A stretch of 64,000 nucleotides of DNA from an uncultured Sphingomonas sp. (GTDB lineage: Bacteria > Pseudomonadota > Alphaproteobacteria > Sphingomonadales > Sphingomonadaceae). The stretch lies in the NCBI RefSeq assembly GCF_913062585.1, contig NZ_CAJXWX010000006.1:100329-164328 (forward strand), read 5' to 3'. Position numbers and translations under genes: made by a program. Below, one piece after another: positions 7,402 through 16,315 of the stretch. Within the stretch, counting starts at the first letter, position 1. Every line of letters begins with the position of its first letter. The notes under the pieces were generated by a model, which ran no database searches, was not told the DNA's origin, and saw nothing but the letters and a program-made list of their open reading frames with translations.

Positions 7402-8325
7402 TTGATCGCGTTCTCCCTGCTGGCCGCGCTGGCCGTCTCGCCCCTCCCGGCCGGAGAACCGATACTCCGGGCGTCGGATTTCGACGGGGACAGCGTGGCG
7501 ATCACGATCGAGCGCGTCCAGGCCTTCGAGCCACCAAAGGCTGACGCCCCAGCCGCCACCGTCACCACGCCCGGTGACGGGGCCGAGTTCATCGTCGTCG
7601 CAAGCCGACGCAGCGCCGACGATCCCCTGCGGTCGATGAACGCCATGTCCTTCGAACTGACCGAACAGGTCGACAATGCCGTCGTGGCGCCGGTTTCCCT
7701 GGCCTATAAACAGGCCACGCCGGCGCCGATCCGCAGCGGGCTGCGCAATTTCTTCGCCAATCTGCGCGAGCCGGTGGCCTTCGCCAACTTCGTGCTGCAG
7801 CATAAATTCGGCAAGGCGGCGGAAACCGTGGGGCGGTTCGCGATCAACTCGACGATCGGGCTGGCGGGCGTCATGGACGTCGCCCGGCGATGCCCGTTCA
7901 ACCTTCCCCGGCGCCCGAACGGCTTTTCGGACACGCTGGGCTTCTACGGCGTCAAGCCGGGCCCCTATCTGTTCGCGCCCCTGATCGGGCCGACGACGCT
8001 GCGCGATCTGGTCGGCGGCGCGGTCGACGGTATCGTGTCGCCGGTCGCGATCGGCGGCCCTTTCCGCAACCGCGCCTATATCATCGCCAGCAACATCTTC
8101 CGTACGATCGACCGTCGCGCCGAGATGGACGAGGAACTGGCCGAGATGCGCCAGCAGGCCGATCCCTATGCCGCCCGGCGGGATCGCTATCTCGAGCGAC
8201 GTGCGGAACGGGTGCAGCGCCTGAAGGGGCTGGCCGACGCGGATGTGGCGGAAAGCCCCTATGGCCAGATCAAGGCCACCGCGACGCCCCAGTCCTGCCG
8301 GGGTCGCAGGACGGGAAGCCGATGA
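7402..8325 (+). CDS. mlaA: MlaA (VacJ)-like outer-membrane lipid asymmetry protein
   Basis: MlaA removes phospholipids from the outer leaflet of the outer membrane and passes them to MlaC. The 307-residue product has the family core DPLRSMNAMSFELTEQVD, PAPIRSGLRNFFANLREP, GRFAINSTIGLAGVMDVA, FGHTLGFYG-like GFSDTLGFYGVKPGPYL, and the L.GP.T.RD stretch. The TTG start at 7402 has AGGA 8 nt upstream and gives a short hydrophobic leader (MIAFSLLAALAVSPLPAG). No lipobox cysteine is visible, unlike classical MlaA, and the region between leader and domain is long and low-complexity. No other mla gene is nearby. The C-terminal 60 residues are charged and probably extend past the domain. Confidence 0.85.
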   Translation: MIAFSLLAALAVSPLPAGEPILRASDFDGDSVAITIERVQAFEPPKADAPAATVTTPGDGAEFIVVASRRSADDPLRSMNAMSFELTEQVDNAVVAPVSLAYKQATPAPIRSGLRNFFANLREPVAFANFVLQHKFGKAAETVGRFAINSTIGLAGVMDVARRCPFNLPRRPNGFSDTLGFYGVKPGPYLFAPLIGPTTLRDLVGGAVDGIVSPVAIGGPFRNRAYIIASNIFRTIDRRAEMDEELAEMRQQADPYAARRDRYLERRAERVQRLKGLADADVAESPYGQIKATATPQSCRGRRTGSR

Positions 8326-8447
8326 CGATGCATCCGCCCAGGCGCTTCCGCCTCATGCCCCACGCCTCGGCATGGCGACGCGGTCTCGCCGACGTCATCC
8401 GTCTCACGACGCCAGCCCGTCCGAACCCGATCGACAACAGGACGATC

Positions 8448-8594
8448 ATGCGACTTCTTGCCTTTTGCCTCGCCTCACTCATTCTATCGGCGACGCTGAT
8501 CCCGAACACGGCGACGGGGCGCGACCGGCCCCGGCTTTCCTGTCATCGGGAATTGGTAAGCGGCTGCCAGGACGGGCGGCCAGTCTTGCCCTGA
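8448..8594 (+). CDS. Small putative secreted protein, 48 residues
   Basis: This short frame begins MRLLAFCLASLILSATLIP with CAGGA in ribosome-site position, then an Arg-rich tail with two cysteines (LSCHRELVSGCQDG). The N-terminus looks like a signal peptide, with cleavage possible after NTATG. The remaining 25 residues could be held by one disulfide. It lies 122 bp after the MlaA-like gene on the same strand. I recognise no family, and a chance frame cannot be excluded in such GC-rich DNA. Confidence 0.4.
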   Translation: MRLLAFCLASLILSATLIPNTATGRDRPRLSCHRELVSGCQDGRPVLP

Positions 8595-9103
8595 CACGCG
8601 TCTCGCCACCGTGTTGCGGCCAGCATAGGGACGGCCACCGCGATATAAGTGTGATGCCTGCCAAACGGTGCAGTCCCGCACCTGCCATGCCGTTTGCCGG
8701 GAAACGCCAGCTCGGCACGCCGAAGATCAGGCCGCGTCGATCAGCATTGTCTCTGGCGTATAACCGAGACGATCCGCGAAAGATGAACAGGAAAAATCAG
8801 AATACGCATCTAAATACGTTAAAATTATTTCATGAAGCTTTTATGCAATTGTCGTTACCTCACAAGACAACATATTTGATACGGCCAAGTATCATTGCGC
8901 GCATCTATATTTCACGATTGCCCTCGACCGTGCCAAATGCGCCACATCTCTTCAAATAGATGCGCATGAAAATTCCTTAAATTTACAGAAGCGGGGTGTG
9001 GCGATTTTATTACGCCATGTTTCTCGGGCCAGCCATGGCCGAGGACTGGATTTTGGCCTGAGGACGGGATCGCACCGCGCCTCGGCAGAGTAAGGATCGC
9101 GTC
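8595..9103. other. AT-rich intergenic region upstream of a TonB receptor
   Basis: About 500 bp with no convincing gene. From about 8780 to 8990 the base composition drops well below the surrounding GC content (runs such as AAATACGTTAAAATTATTTC), which suggests a promoter/regulatory region or acquired DNA. A long inverted repeat inside it is listed separately. Confidence 0.5.
8899..8965. repeat. Inverted repeat upstream of the 9104 TonB receptor
   Basis: GCGCATCTATATTT at 8899-8912 is complementary to AAATAGATGCGC at 8954-8965 except for one extra base, with 41 bp between. It ends 138 bp before the receptor ATG. It could be a paired operator or a leader hairpin. It does not look like a terminator because no T-tract follows. 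Confidence 0.5.
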
Positions 9104-12025
9104 ATGAGCATCAATATCACATCCGCCCGCCGCCTGTTGCGTACCGGGACCAGCCTGCGCTCGTCCGCCTTGGCCGGGATAGGCCTTGGTGCGGCCCTGT
9201 TGGCCAATCCGGCATCGGCGCAGACGGTTCAGGGTCAGGCCACGGCCGACCCCACGCCCCCATCGGCCACGAGCGATATCGTGGTGACGGGCTCGCGCAT
9301 CCAACGCCCCGACCTTCAAAGCAGCAGTCCGGTCGCGACGATCAGCGCAGGCGAGTTGCAGGCCACCAATACCGTCACGGCCGAATCCTATCTGTCCTCG
9401 TCGCCGCAATTCGTGCCCGCGACGACCGGCACGACCAACAACGGCAATGGCGGCACCGCCACCATCGACCTCAGGGGCCTGGGACCCAAGCGCACGCTCG
9501 TACTGGTCGACGGGCGCCGCATGGTGCCCTCCGACATCGGCGGCGCGGTCGATATCAACGCGATCCCGACCGTCCTCATCAAGCGGGTCGATGTGCTGAC
9601 GGGCGGCGCCTCCGCCGTTTACGGCGCCGATGCGATCTCCGGCGTGGTCAATTTCGTGCTGGACGACAAGCTGGAGGGCGTTCGCGCCGATGCCAGCTCG
9701 CAAGTCACCGGCTATGGCGATGCCGCGCAATATAATCTGGGCGCGGCCGCGGGCCTGAAGTTCGGCAATGACGGGGCCGGTCACTTCGTCATCGCGGGGC
9801 AATATACCAAGCGCGACGGCGTCTATCAGTCGGCCCGCGGCTATTCCGCGCAGAATCTCGACGCCAATCTGAAGCCCAGCGGCTCGAGCAACGCAACGCC
9901 GACGGTGATCGACATCAATTCGGGCCGCTATCAGATCAACGACGGCAGCCAGCCGGGCGGCACCGACAATTTCGTGCCCTATTACAAAGCCTATAACTTC
10001 AACCCCGCCAATTACCTGCAGGTGCCGCTGGAGCGGTACAATGCGACCGCGCTGGCCAGTTACAAATTCTCCGACGCGGCCGAGCTCTATGCACGCGGCA
10101 GCTACACGCGCAGCGACGTTACCGCGATCCTGGCACCGACCGCGACGGCCGGTTTCAACTTCACGATCTCGCCGAGCAATCCCTTTTTGAACGCTACCAA
10201 TTCGGCACTGATCTTCGGCGATCCGCAGAACCTGAATGCCGACGGCACCGCCAATGTCGGCATCCGTCGCCGTGTGACCGAGACGGGTGGCCGTATCCAG
10301 GAGTTCACCAACGACACCTATTTCGGCATCATGGGCCTGCGCGGCGATTTCGCCGACAGCTTCCACTATGACGTGTTCGCCCAATATGGCCTGGCGAAGC
10401 GGCACGAAGCGCTGCTCAACGACCTCGACTATAACAAGACCGCCCAGGCGATCAACGCGACGGTCGGGCCGAACGGCACGCCGGTCTGCGTCAATCCGGC
10501 CAATGGCTGTGTGCCCGTCAACCTGTTCACCAGCCAGCCGATCTCGTCGGCGGCGCTGGCGTTCATCACCGCCAATGGCGCCCAGGATAATCGCTACACC
10601 CAGTTCGTCACCGGCGGCAATCTGTCGGGCGACCTGAACTTCCTGCAAAGCCCGCTGGCCGACAAACCCGCCGCGATCGCGCTGGGCGCGGAGTATCGCA
10701 GCGAGACAGGCAGCCAGTCGGTCGATGCCAATTACGGCTCGGGCAACCTGATCTATTACGGACAGGGCACGGCGGTTCCCGACGCGTCGTTCAACGTCAA
10801 GGAAGTTTACGGCGAGTTGCAGATGCCGCTGGTCACCGACCGGCCGTTCATCCGCGCGCTGAACTTCGAGGGTGGCGTGCGCTACTCGGCCTATACCAAC
10901 AACACGGTGGCGGGCCGCAACCGATTGAACGCAGTGACGTACAAGCTCGGCGGCGACTGGAGCCCGATCGAGGGCCTGCGCTTCCGCGCCATCTTCAATC
11001 GCGCCACGCGCGATCCCAACATCGCCGAGTTGAACAGCCCGATCACCCAGGCCGGAACGGACGTGCTGGCGACGGATCCGTGCGCCAATGGCCGTCCGCA
11101 GGGCAATGCCACGCTGGCCGCCAAGTGCATCGCCCAGGGCGCGCCCGCGAATCTGGTCAATTCGGGCGTTATCCAGGACGTGACCGCCAACCAGACCAAC
11201 ATCAACGCCGGTGGCAATCCCGCCCTGCGGCCGGAAACCGCCAATACGCTGACCGCAGGCGCAGTGTTCTCGCCGCGCTTCGTCCCCGGCCTGAACGTCA
11301 CGGTCGATTACTACCGGATGAAGGTCAACAACTACATCGCGTCCGATGGCTCGCAGGACATCGTTAACCAGTGCTTTAACAACAACATATCGTCCTATTG
11401 CAGCATGATCGTCCGCAACAATATCTCGGGTCAGCTCTCCGGCTCTCCCAACGCGAACGGGCAGTTCCCGGGCGTGACCGAGCAGTTGATCAACGTCGCC
11501 ACGCTGAACACCAGCGGGATCGACGTGTCGGCCGACTATCGTTTCCATCTGAAGGGCGACACCAGCCTGACGCTGAGCATGGCGGGCACCTATGTCGACC
11601 AGTATAGGTTCAACCTGGGTGCACAGGCGACCCCGATCAACTGCGCCGGAAAGTTCGGCAACAGCTGTGCTGCGGTGTCGATCAATCCGATCCCGCGCTG
11701 GAAGCACCAGGCCTCGGCGGTGTTCGACCTGGGTGATGTCGCGATCGAGGGCCGGTGGCGCTATATCGGGCCGGTCGGCGCGGATGCCGGGACCCCGATC
11801 CTGGTCAGCCACATCCCGTCCTATTCGTATTTCGATACGAACATCAGCTTCAACGTGAACAAGCAATACACCTTCCGCCTGGGCGTCAGCAACCTGTTCA
11901 ACATCAATCCGCCGATCGTCGGCGGCTCGGCAGGGAGCAGCGGGGCGAACTCGGCCAATACCTTCCCCAACGTCTATGACGCGCTGGGGCGGACCTTCTT
12001 CGCGGGCATCAGCCTGAAGCTCTGA
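9104..12025 (+). CDS. TonB-dependent outer-membrane receptor, 973 aa
   Basis: It imports an unknown ligand across the outer membrane using TonB energy. The start has AAGGATCG upstream. A signal peptide ends at about residue 40 (NPASAQ). Next come a TonB-box region near SDIVVTGSRIQR, a plug domain (IDLRGLGPKRTLVLVDGRRMVPS, GGASAVYGADAISGVVNFVLDD) and a barrel to the C-terminus (LGRTFFAGISLKL). The LRGLG...VLVDGRR type with long extracellular loops is the class expanded in sphingomonads and xanthomonads and often tied to carbohydrates, peptides or aromatics. There is no STN domain and no sigma/anti-sigma pair next to it. It stands alone, so the substrate cannot be inferred. Confidence 0.93.
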   Translation: MSINITSARRLLRTGTSLRSSALAGIGLGAALLANPASAQTVQGQATADPTPPSATSDIVVTGSRIQRPDLQSSSPVATISAGELQATNTVTAESYLSSSPQFVPATTGTTNNGNGGTATIDLRGLGPKRTLVLVDGRRMVPSDIGGAVDINAIPTVLIKRVDVLTGGASAVYGADAISGVVNFVLDDKLEGVRADASSQVTGYGDAAQYNLGAAAGLKFGNDGAGHFVIAGQYTKRDGVYQSARGYSAQNLDANLKPSGSSNATPTVIDINSGRYQINDGSQPGGTDNFVPYYKAYNFNPANYLQVPLERYNATALASYKFSDAAELYARGSYTRSDVTAILAPTATAGFNFTISPSNPFLNATNSALIFGDPQNLNADGTANVGIRRRVTETGGRIQEFTNDTYFGIMGLRGDFADSFHYDVFAQYGLAKRHEALLNDLDYNKTAQAINATVGPNGTPVCVNPANGCVPVNLFTSQPISSAALAFITANGAQDNRYTQFVTGGNLSGDLNFLQSPLADKPAAIALGAEYRSETGSQSVDANYGSGNLIYYGQGTAVPDASFNVKEVYGELQMPLVTDRPFIRALNFEGGVRYSAYTNNTVAGRNRLNAVTYKLGGDWSPIEGLRFRAIFNRATRDPNIAELNSPITQAGTDVLATDPCANGRPQGNATLAAKCIAQGAPANLVNSGVIQDVTANQTNINAGGNPALRPETANTLTAGAVFSPRFVPGLNVTVDYYRMKVNNYIASDGSQDIVNQCFNNNISSYCSMIVRNNISGQLSGSPNANGQFPGVTEQLINVATLNTSGIDVSADYRFHLKGDTSLTLSMAGTYVDQYRFNLGAQATPINCAGKFGNSCAAVSINPIPRWKHQASAVFDLGDVAIEGRWRYIGPVGADAGTPILVSHIPSYSYFDTNISFNVNKQYTFRLGVSNLFNINPPIVGGSAGSSGANSANTFPNVYDALGRTFFAGISLKL

Positions 12026-12036
12026 TCGAAGCAGGA

Positions 12037-12072
12037 ACGGGATGGACTTCGAAACATCGGAGCCCATCCCGT
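12037..12072 (+). terminator. Candidate terminator after the TonB receptor
   Basis: ACGGGATGG (12037-12045) pairs perfectly with CCATCCCGT (12064-12072), 12 bp after the receptor stop and followed by ATTCTTCC. The 9-bp stem is strong, but the T-tract is poor. Confidence 0.5.
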
Positions 12073-12152
12073 ATTCTTCCGGAAATCGGGGGCCCAGGGC
12101 TCGCCAACCGCCCGGTGCAGACAGGACGGCAGCCGAACGCTATGAGCGCCCC

Positions 12153-12734
12153 ATGGCTCGGCTGCTCCTGTTCAACAAACCCTTCGGAGTCCTATCGCAA
12201 TTCACCGACCGCGGATCGCCGACGGTGCGGTCGACCTTGTCGGACTTCATAGCCGTGAAGGGCGTCTATCCCGCCGGACGGCTCGATCGGGATAGCGAAG
12301 GCTTGTTGCTGTTGTGCGATGACGGGCGGCTGCAGGCGCGCATCGCCGATCCCCGTTTCAAGATGCCAAAAACCTATCTCGTTCAGGTCGAGGGCGATCC
12401 GCAGGAACCGGACCTGGAACGCTTGCGACAGGGCGTGGTGCTCAAGGATGGCATGACCCTGCCCGCCGATGTCGCGCGGATAGACGCGCCGGACCTGTGG
12501 CTGCGCGATCCGCCGATACGCCAGCGCAAGGCCATTCCCGACAACTGGCTGAAGATCACCATACGCGAAGGGCGCAACCGGCAGGTGCGCCGCATGACGG
12601 CGGCGGTCGGATTGCCCACGCTGCGGCTGGTCCGCTGGTCGATCGGCGACTGGTCCGTCGCCGGGATCGCGCCGGGCCAGTTCGAGGAGGCTGTACCCTT
12701 AGGCAAGGCGAGTGGCGGGATACGCGACCGCTGA
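12153..12734 (+). CDS. rluE: 23S rRNA pseudouridine synthase, RluE type
   Basis: It isomerises a uridine of 23S rRNA (U2457 in E. coli for RluE). The 193-residue protein starts MARLLLFNKPFGVLSQF at 12153; upstream in-frame codons give no recognisable sequence. The catalytic motif GRLDRDSEGLLLL has Asp45, and NWLKITIREGRNRQVRRMTAAVG is the conserved C-terminal block in pieces. No S4 domain is present, which separates RluE from RluB/RluF/RsuA. It stands next to rlmJ, another 23S modification gene. Confidence 0.9.
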   Translation: MARLLLFNKPFGVLSQFTDRGSPTVRSTLSDFIAVKGVYPAGRLDRDSEGLLLLCDDGRLQARIADPRFKMPKTYLVQVEGDPQEPDLERLRQGVVLKDGMTLPADVARIDAPDLWLRDPPIRQRKAIPDNWLKITIREGRNRQVRRMTAAVGLPTLRLVRWSIGDWSVAGIAPGQFEEAVPLGKASGGIRDR

Positions 12735-12869
12735 CGCCGCCCGGCTGGCGGATCAGGGCCGTCCCGGTTGCCGCCGACCGCGAAAACTGGTTTGAGACGG
12801 CGCTCGAAGAGGCTGTGACGCCATGCGGCCAGCTCCTACAAAGGCCAATCGGCAGGGTTTTGGATCGCC

Positions 12870-13700
12870 ATGAATTATCGCCATTCCTTCCACGCGGGCA
12901 ACAGCGCCGATGTCGTGAAGCACGGCCTGCTGATCGCCCTTGTCCGGGCCTTGCAGCAGAAGCCGGGCGCGTTGACCCTGATCGACACCCATGCCGGCTG
13001 CGGGCTCTACGACCTTGGCGGCGAGCAGGCGCAACGCACGGGCGAAGCCACCCAGGGCGTGGTGCGCGCCTTTGCCGACACGAACCCCTTGCTGGACGAT
13101 TACCGCGCCGCCGTACGGGCCGTGAATGACGGCGGCGAGCCGCGCCTCTACCCAGGCTCGCCGCAGTTCCTGGCCCAGCTTCTGCGCGAGCAGGACGTGT
13201 TGATCCTCAACGAAAAGCATCCCGAGGACGCGCGCGCCCTGCGCGGCGCGATGCGCGGTACGCCGGCGGCCGTTCATGAGCGCGATGCCTATGAGCTGTG
13301 GCTGGCGATGCTCCCGACCCGGACGCCGCGCGGCGTCGTGGTGGTCGATCCCCCCTATGAGCAAACCGACGAGCGCGCCCGCATTGTCACCACCCTCGCC
13401 GCGGCTTACCGCAAATGGGCGCATGGCGTGACGGTCATCTGGTATCCGCTTAAAGACCGCACTACGCATCAGCAGTGGAAGGCCCAGTTGCGCCGGCTCG
13501 GCATCCCGAAATTCCTGGTCGTCGAGCATTGGCTGTACGATGCTGACGAGCCGGGCATTTATAATGGCGCGGGCCTCTTCATCGTCAATCCGCCCTATGC
13601 CTTCACCCAGGCGCTGCCGCCCCTGCTGGAAGCCCTCCGCGCCACGCTGGCTCCGGAAGGGCATAGGGGCGAGATAACCATTGACTGGTTGAACGCATAA
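12870..13700 (+). CDS. rlmJ: RlmJ, 23S rRNA adenine-N6 methyltransferase
   Basis: RlmJ makes m6A2030 in 23S rRNA with S-adenosylmethionine. The 276-residue product opens with the family signature MNYRHSFHAGNSADVVKH and continues LTLIDTHAGCGLYDL. The catalytic (D/N)PP(Y/F) motif is DPPYE near residue 160, and the usual WYPLKDR and GSGLFIVNPPY-like GAGLFIVNPPY blocks are present. Length and order are normal. It lies 135 bp after the pseudouridine synthase on the same strand, so the two may share a role in late 50S maturation. Confidence 0.95.
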   Translation: MNYRHSFHAGNSADVVKHGLLIALVRALQQKPGALTLIDTHAGCGLYDLGGEQAQRTGEATQGVVRAFADTNPLLDDYRAAVRAVNDGGEPRLYPGSPQFLAQLLREQDVLILNEKHPEDARALRGAMRGTPAAVHERDAYELWLAMLPTRTPRGVVVVDPPYEQTDERARIVTTLAAAYRKWAHGVTVIWYPLKDRTTHQQWKAQLRRLGIPKFLVVEHWLYDADEPGIYNGAGLFIVNPPYAFTQALPPLLEALRATLAPEGHRGEITIDWLNA

Positions 13701-13939
13701 ATCAGGCTTGGTCGCAGATTGGATTGGCCGGACCCTTTAAAGTCCCGGCGCACCGTCTACCGATCGACCGGTCCGCCGCCAGTGCTGCACCGAGGAACAA
13801 CGCAGATTGGATCAATCTCCCGATCGCAGCGGTGCATTGCCAGAGCGCCCAATCGCCATTTGGCCGATGCTTGTCACTTGCCGCGAGGACGGGCTGGCAC
13901 GGCATGGCGACCAAGATCGGGCGTCAACCGATGGTCAGG

Positions 13940-14270
13940 CTGTTGCGCGCCATCATGGCGGCCAGTGCCGGGCAAGCCATTGACCGTGGCGATCATCGCT
14001 GGCGGGATCACGGGCGTGGAACTTGCCGCTGAGCTGACCGAAATCGCCGCGGCAGCCGAACGTTACGGGATTTCCGGTGCGTCGCAGCACATCCGGGTCA
14101 TCCTGACCGAGTCCGGACCTCGCCCGCTCGGCATTTTCCCGGAAAAGGCTTCGGCACTGATGGACGCATTGGCGGACCTGAAGGGAACCCGCAACGAACA
14201 ACGGGTGGTCGGCCTTACGCTGAAGGCCTTGGACGATGCGAATATCTATGCGCTTGGCGATTTCGCCAGC
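13940..14270 (+). pseudogene. Remnant of type II NADH dehydrogenase (Ndh-like)
   Basis: The frame carries AIIAGGITGVELAAELTEI, the second-nucleotide GxGxxG-type motif of FAD/NAD(P)H oxidoreductases. After about 70 residues it carries NIYALGDFAS, the C-terminal FAD motif. Between them the family should have well over 100 residues, so an internal part is missing, and the N-terminal half is absent or out of frame. The fragment ends inside the 3' end of the convergent M3 peptidase gene. There is no start or plausible product, so it is scored as a decayed gene. Confidence 0.72.
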
Positions 14271-16285
14271 CCGCGACGCACCAGCAGACCAGAGAGATCG
14301 GCATCGCGACCGCGAAAGGCCCGAAAGCTCTCGGCTGCCGGACGGGTCGCGCCACGCGCCAGCACTTCGGCACGGAACGCCTTCCCGGTCGCGCGATCGA
14401 CGATGCCGGCGTCGGCGAACTTCGCAAAGCCATCGGCGGCCAGCACCTCCGCCCACAGATAGCTGTAATAGCCCGATGCATAATTCATCGCGAAGATGTG
14501 AAGGAATGCGTGCGGGAAGCGGTGCCATGCGGGCGGGCGGATGACGGCGACCTCATCGCGCGCGGCCTCGATCACCGTGATGGGATCGTCGCCCAGCGTG
14601 CCCAGATGGAGGAGCAGGTCGAACAGGGCAAATTCGATCTGGCGGACGAGCGCCATGCCCGACTGGAAATGACGCGCGGCGAGCATGCGGTCGAACAGGT
14701 CGGACGGCAAAGGCGCGCCGGTGACATGATGGCCGGACATGCCGGTCAGCACGCCCTGATCCCAGGCGAAGTCCTCCATCAACTGGCTGGGCAGTTCGAT
14801 CGCGTCCCATTCCACCCCGGACGTGCCGGCGATGGCGGGACGATCCACCTCGGTGAACAGATGGTGCAGGCAATGTCCCGTTTCGTGCAGCAGCGTGATG
14901 ACCTCGCGATGCGACAGCAGCGCGGGCGCGTCGGCGCTGGCGGGCGAGAAATTGCAGGTCATATAGGCGACCGGCACCTGGCGCATATTGCCGTCGTTCA
15001 CCCGCGGTCGCGCTCCGGCCATCCAGGCGCCGCCCCGCTTGCCCGGCCGTGCATGAAGATCGACATACAGGCCCGCAAAGACCCGGCCATCCTCGTCGAC
15101 CGCATCGAAATAGCAGCTGTCGGGATGCGCCAGGGCGACGTCTTCGCGCCGGACGAAGCGGACGCCGTAGAGCTGCTCGATCAAGCCGTGCCAGCCGGTA
15201 AGGACGCGATCGACGGGAAAATAGGCGCGCACCTCTGCCTCGTCGATGGCATGGCGCTGTGCCCGCAAGCGATCGGATGCGAAGCCGATGTCCCAGGGTT
15301 GCAGGTCTTCCAGCCCCAATTCGGTCGCGGCGAAATCGCGCAGCGTCGCCATTTCGGCTTCTGCAAAGGGCCGCGCGCGGGCGCCGAGATCGCGCAGGAA
15401 GGTTAGCACCGCTGCGGCATCAGGCGCCATCTTCGTCGCCAGCGACCATTCGACCGAATCCGCAAAGCCCAGCAGATTGGCGCCCTCCCGCCGAAGCGCG
15501 ACGATGCGTCCGATCCGATCGCTATTGTCGAACCGACCGGCATCGGGCCCCTGATCGGACGCGCGAGTATTGAAGGCGGCATAGACCCGTTCGCGCAGGC
15601 CGCGATTCTCGGCAAAGGTCAGGATCGCCGATACGCTGGGCTGCTGAAGCGTGACCAGCCAGCCATCCAGCCCCTGCATCCGAGCCGAGGCGGCAAGCAT
15701 CGCCTTGTCACTGTGCGAGAGACCGGCGAGCATCGCCTCGTCGGTCACATGCTCGCTCCACGCGGCCGTCGCGTCGAGCACGGCGCTGGCGAAGCCATTG
15801 GACAGCGCCGCGAGTTCGACCGAGATTTCGGCAAAGCGCGCCCGCGCCTCGGGCGAAAGCGCGACACCGGCCAGGGTCGCGTTGCGGATCGCCCGCTCCA
15901 CCGCCGCACGGTCCGCCTGCGGCAGGGACGCGAAGTCGGCGGTGGCCGCGAGCCTCACATAGAGGTCGTGGAGGTCGCGATTCTGCTGGATGCGCATGTT
16001 CGCCTCGACCAGCTTCACCTGCCCGGCATCATGCGCCTCGCGCAGGGCGGGGGTGTCCGCCACCGCCTGCAGATGCGACACGGCCGACCATAAGGCGTCG
16101 ATCGCAACATTGCTGCGCTCGAGCGGCAGCCATGCGTCGGCAAAGCTTGCTGGCCTGGTCGCAAGCAGGGCTTCGACGGTCGCGTTCCGGTCCGCGATCA
16201 CCGCCGAGACGGCGGGTCCGATCGCCTCCGGAGTGAGAGCGGCGAAGGGGGGCAGCGTCGTCGCGTCCGCGAGGGGATGGGTCAT
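14246..16285 (-). CDS. M3-family zinc oligopeptidase (OpdA/Dcp type)
   Basis: M3 enzymes are cytoplasmic thimet-type peptidases that cut short peptides (below about 20 residues). The 679-residue length fits oligopeptidase A. The zinc motif HETGH lies in VITLLHETGHCLHHLF near residue 467, with the third ligand expected in the ELPSQLMEDF block. FPHAFLHIFAMNYASGYYSYLW is the conserved C-terminal substrate tyrosine region, in pieces. No signal peptide is present. It is the last gene of the M16-TonB receptor-ABC-thioredoxin operon, 30 bp after the unknown protein, which suggests it digests imported peptides. Its 3' end overlaps the opposing ndh remnant. Confidence 0.93.
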   Translation of the reverse strand: MTHPLADATTLPPFAALTPEAIGPAVSAVIADRNATVEALLATRPASFADAWLPLERSNVAIDALWSAVSHLQAVADTPALREAHDAGQVKLVEANMRIQQNRDLHDLYVRLAATADFASLPQADRAAVERAIRNATLAGVALSPEARARFAEISVELAALSNGFASAVLDATAAWSEHVTDEAMLAGLSHSDKAMLAASARMQGLDGWLVTLQQPSVSAILTFAENRGLRERVYAAFNTRASDQGPDAGRFDNSDRIGRIVALRREGANLLGFADSVEWSLATKMAPDAAAVLTFLRDLGARARPFAEAEMATLRDFAATELGLEDLQPWDIGFASDRLRAQRHAIDEAEVRAYFPVDRVLTGWHGLIEQLYGVRFVRREDVALAHPDSCYFDAVDEDGRVFAGLYVDLHARPGKRGGAWMAGARPRVNDGNMRQVPVAYMTCNFSPASADAPALLSHREVITLLHETGHCLHHLFTEVDRPAIAGTSGVEWDAIELPSQLMEDFAWDQGVLTGMSGHHVTGAPLPSDLFDRMLAARHFQSGMALVRQIEFALFDLLLHLGTLGDDPITVIEAARDEVAVIRPPAWHRFPHAFLHIFAMNYASGYYSYLWAEVLAADGFAKFADAGIVDRATGKAFRAEVLARGATRPAAESFRAFRGRDADLSGLLVRRGLAKSPSA

Positions 16286-16315
16286 GACTTGTCCTGTGAA
16301 GAATGTTCGTCGGGA

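Noticed and set aside
8912..12067. 1051-residue open frame antisense to the TonB receptor at 9104
   Set aside because: It mirrors the codon pattern of the sense gene, has arginine/aspartate-rich composition with no domains, and the sense product is clearly a receptor.
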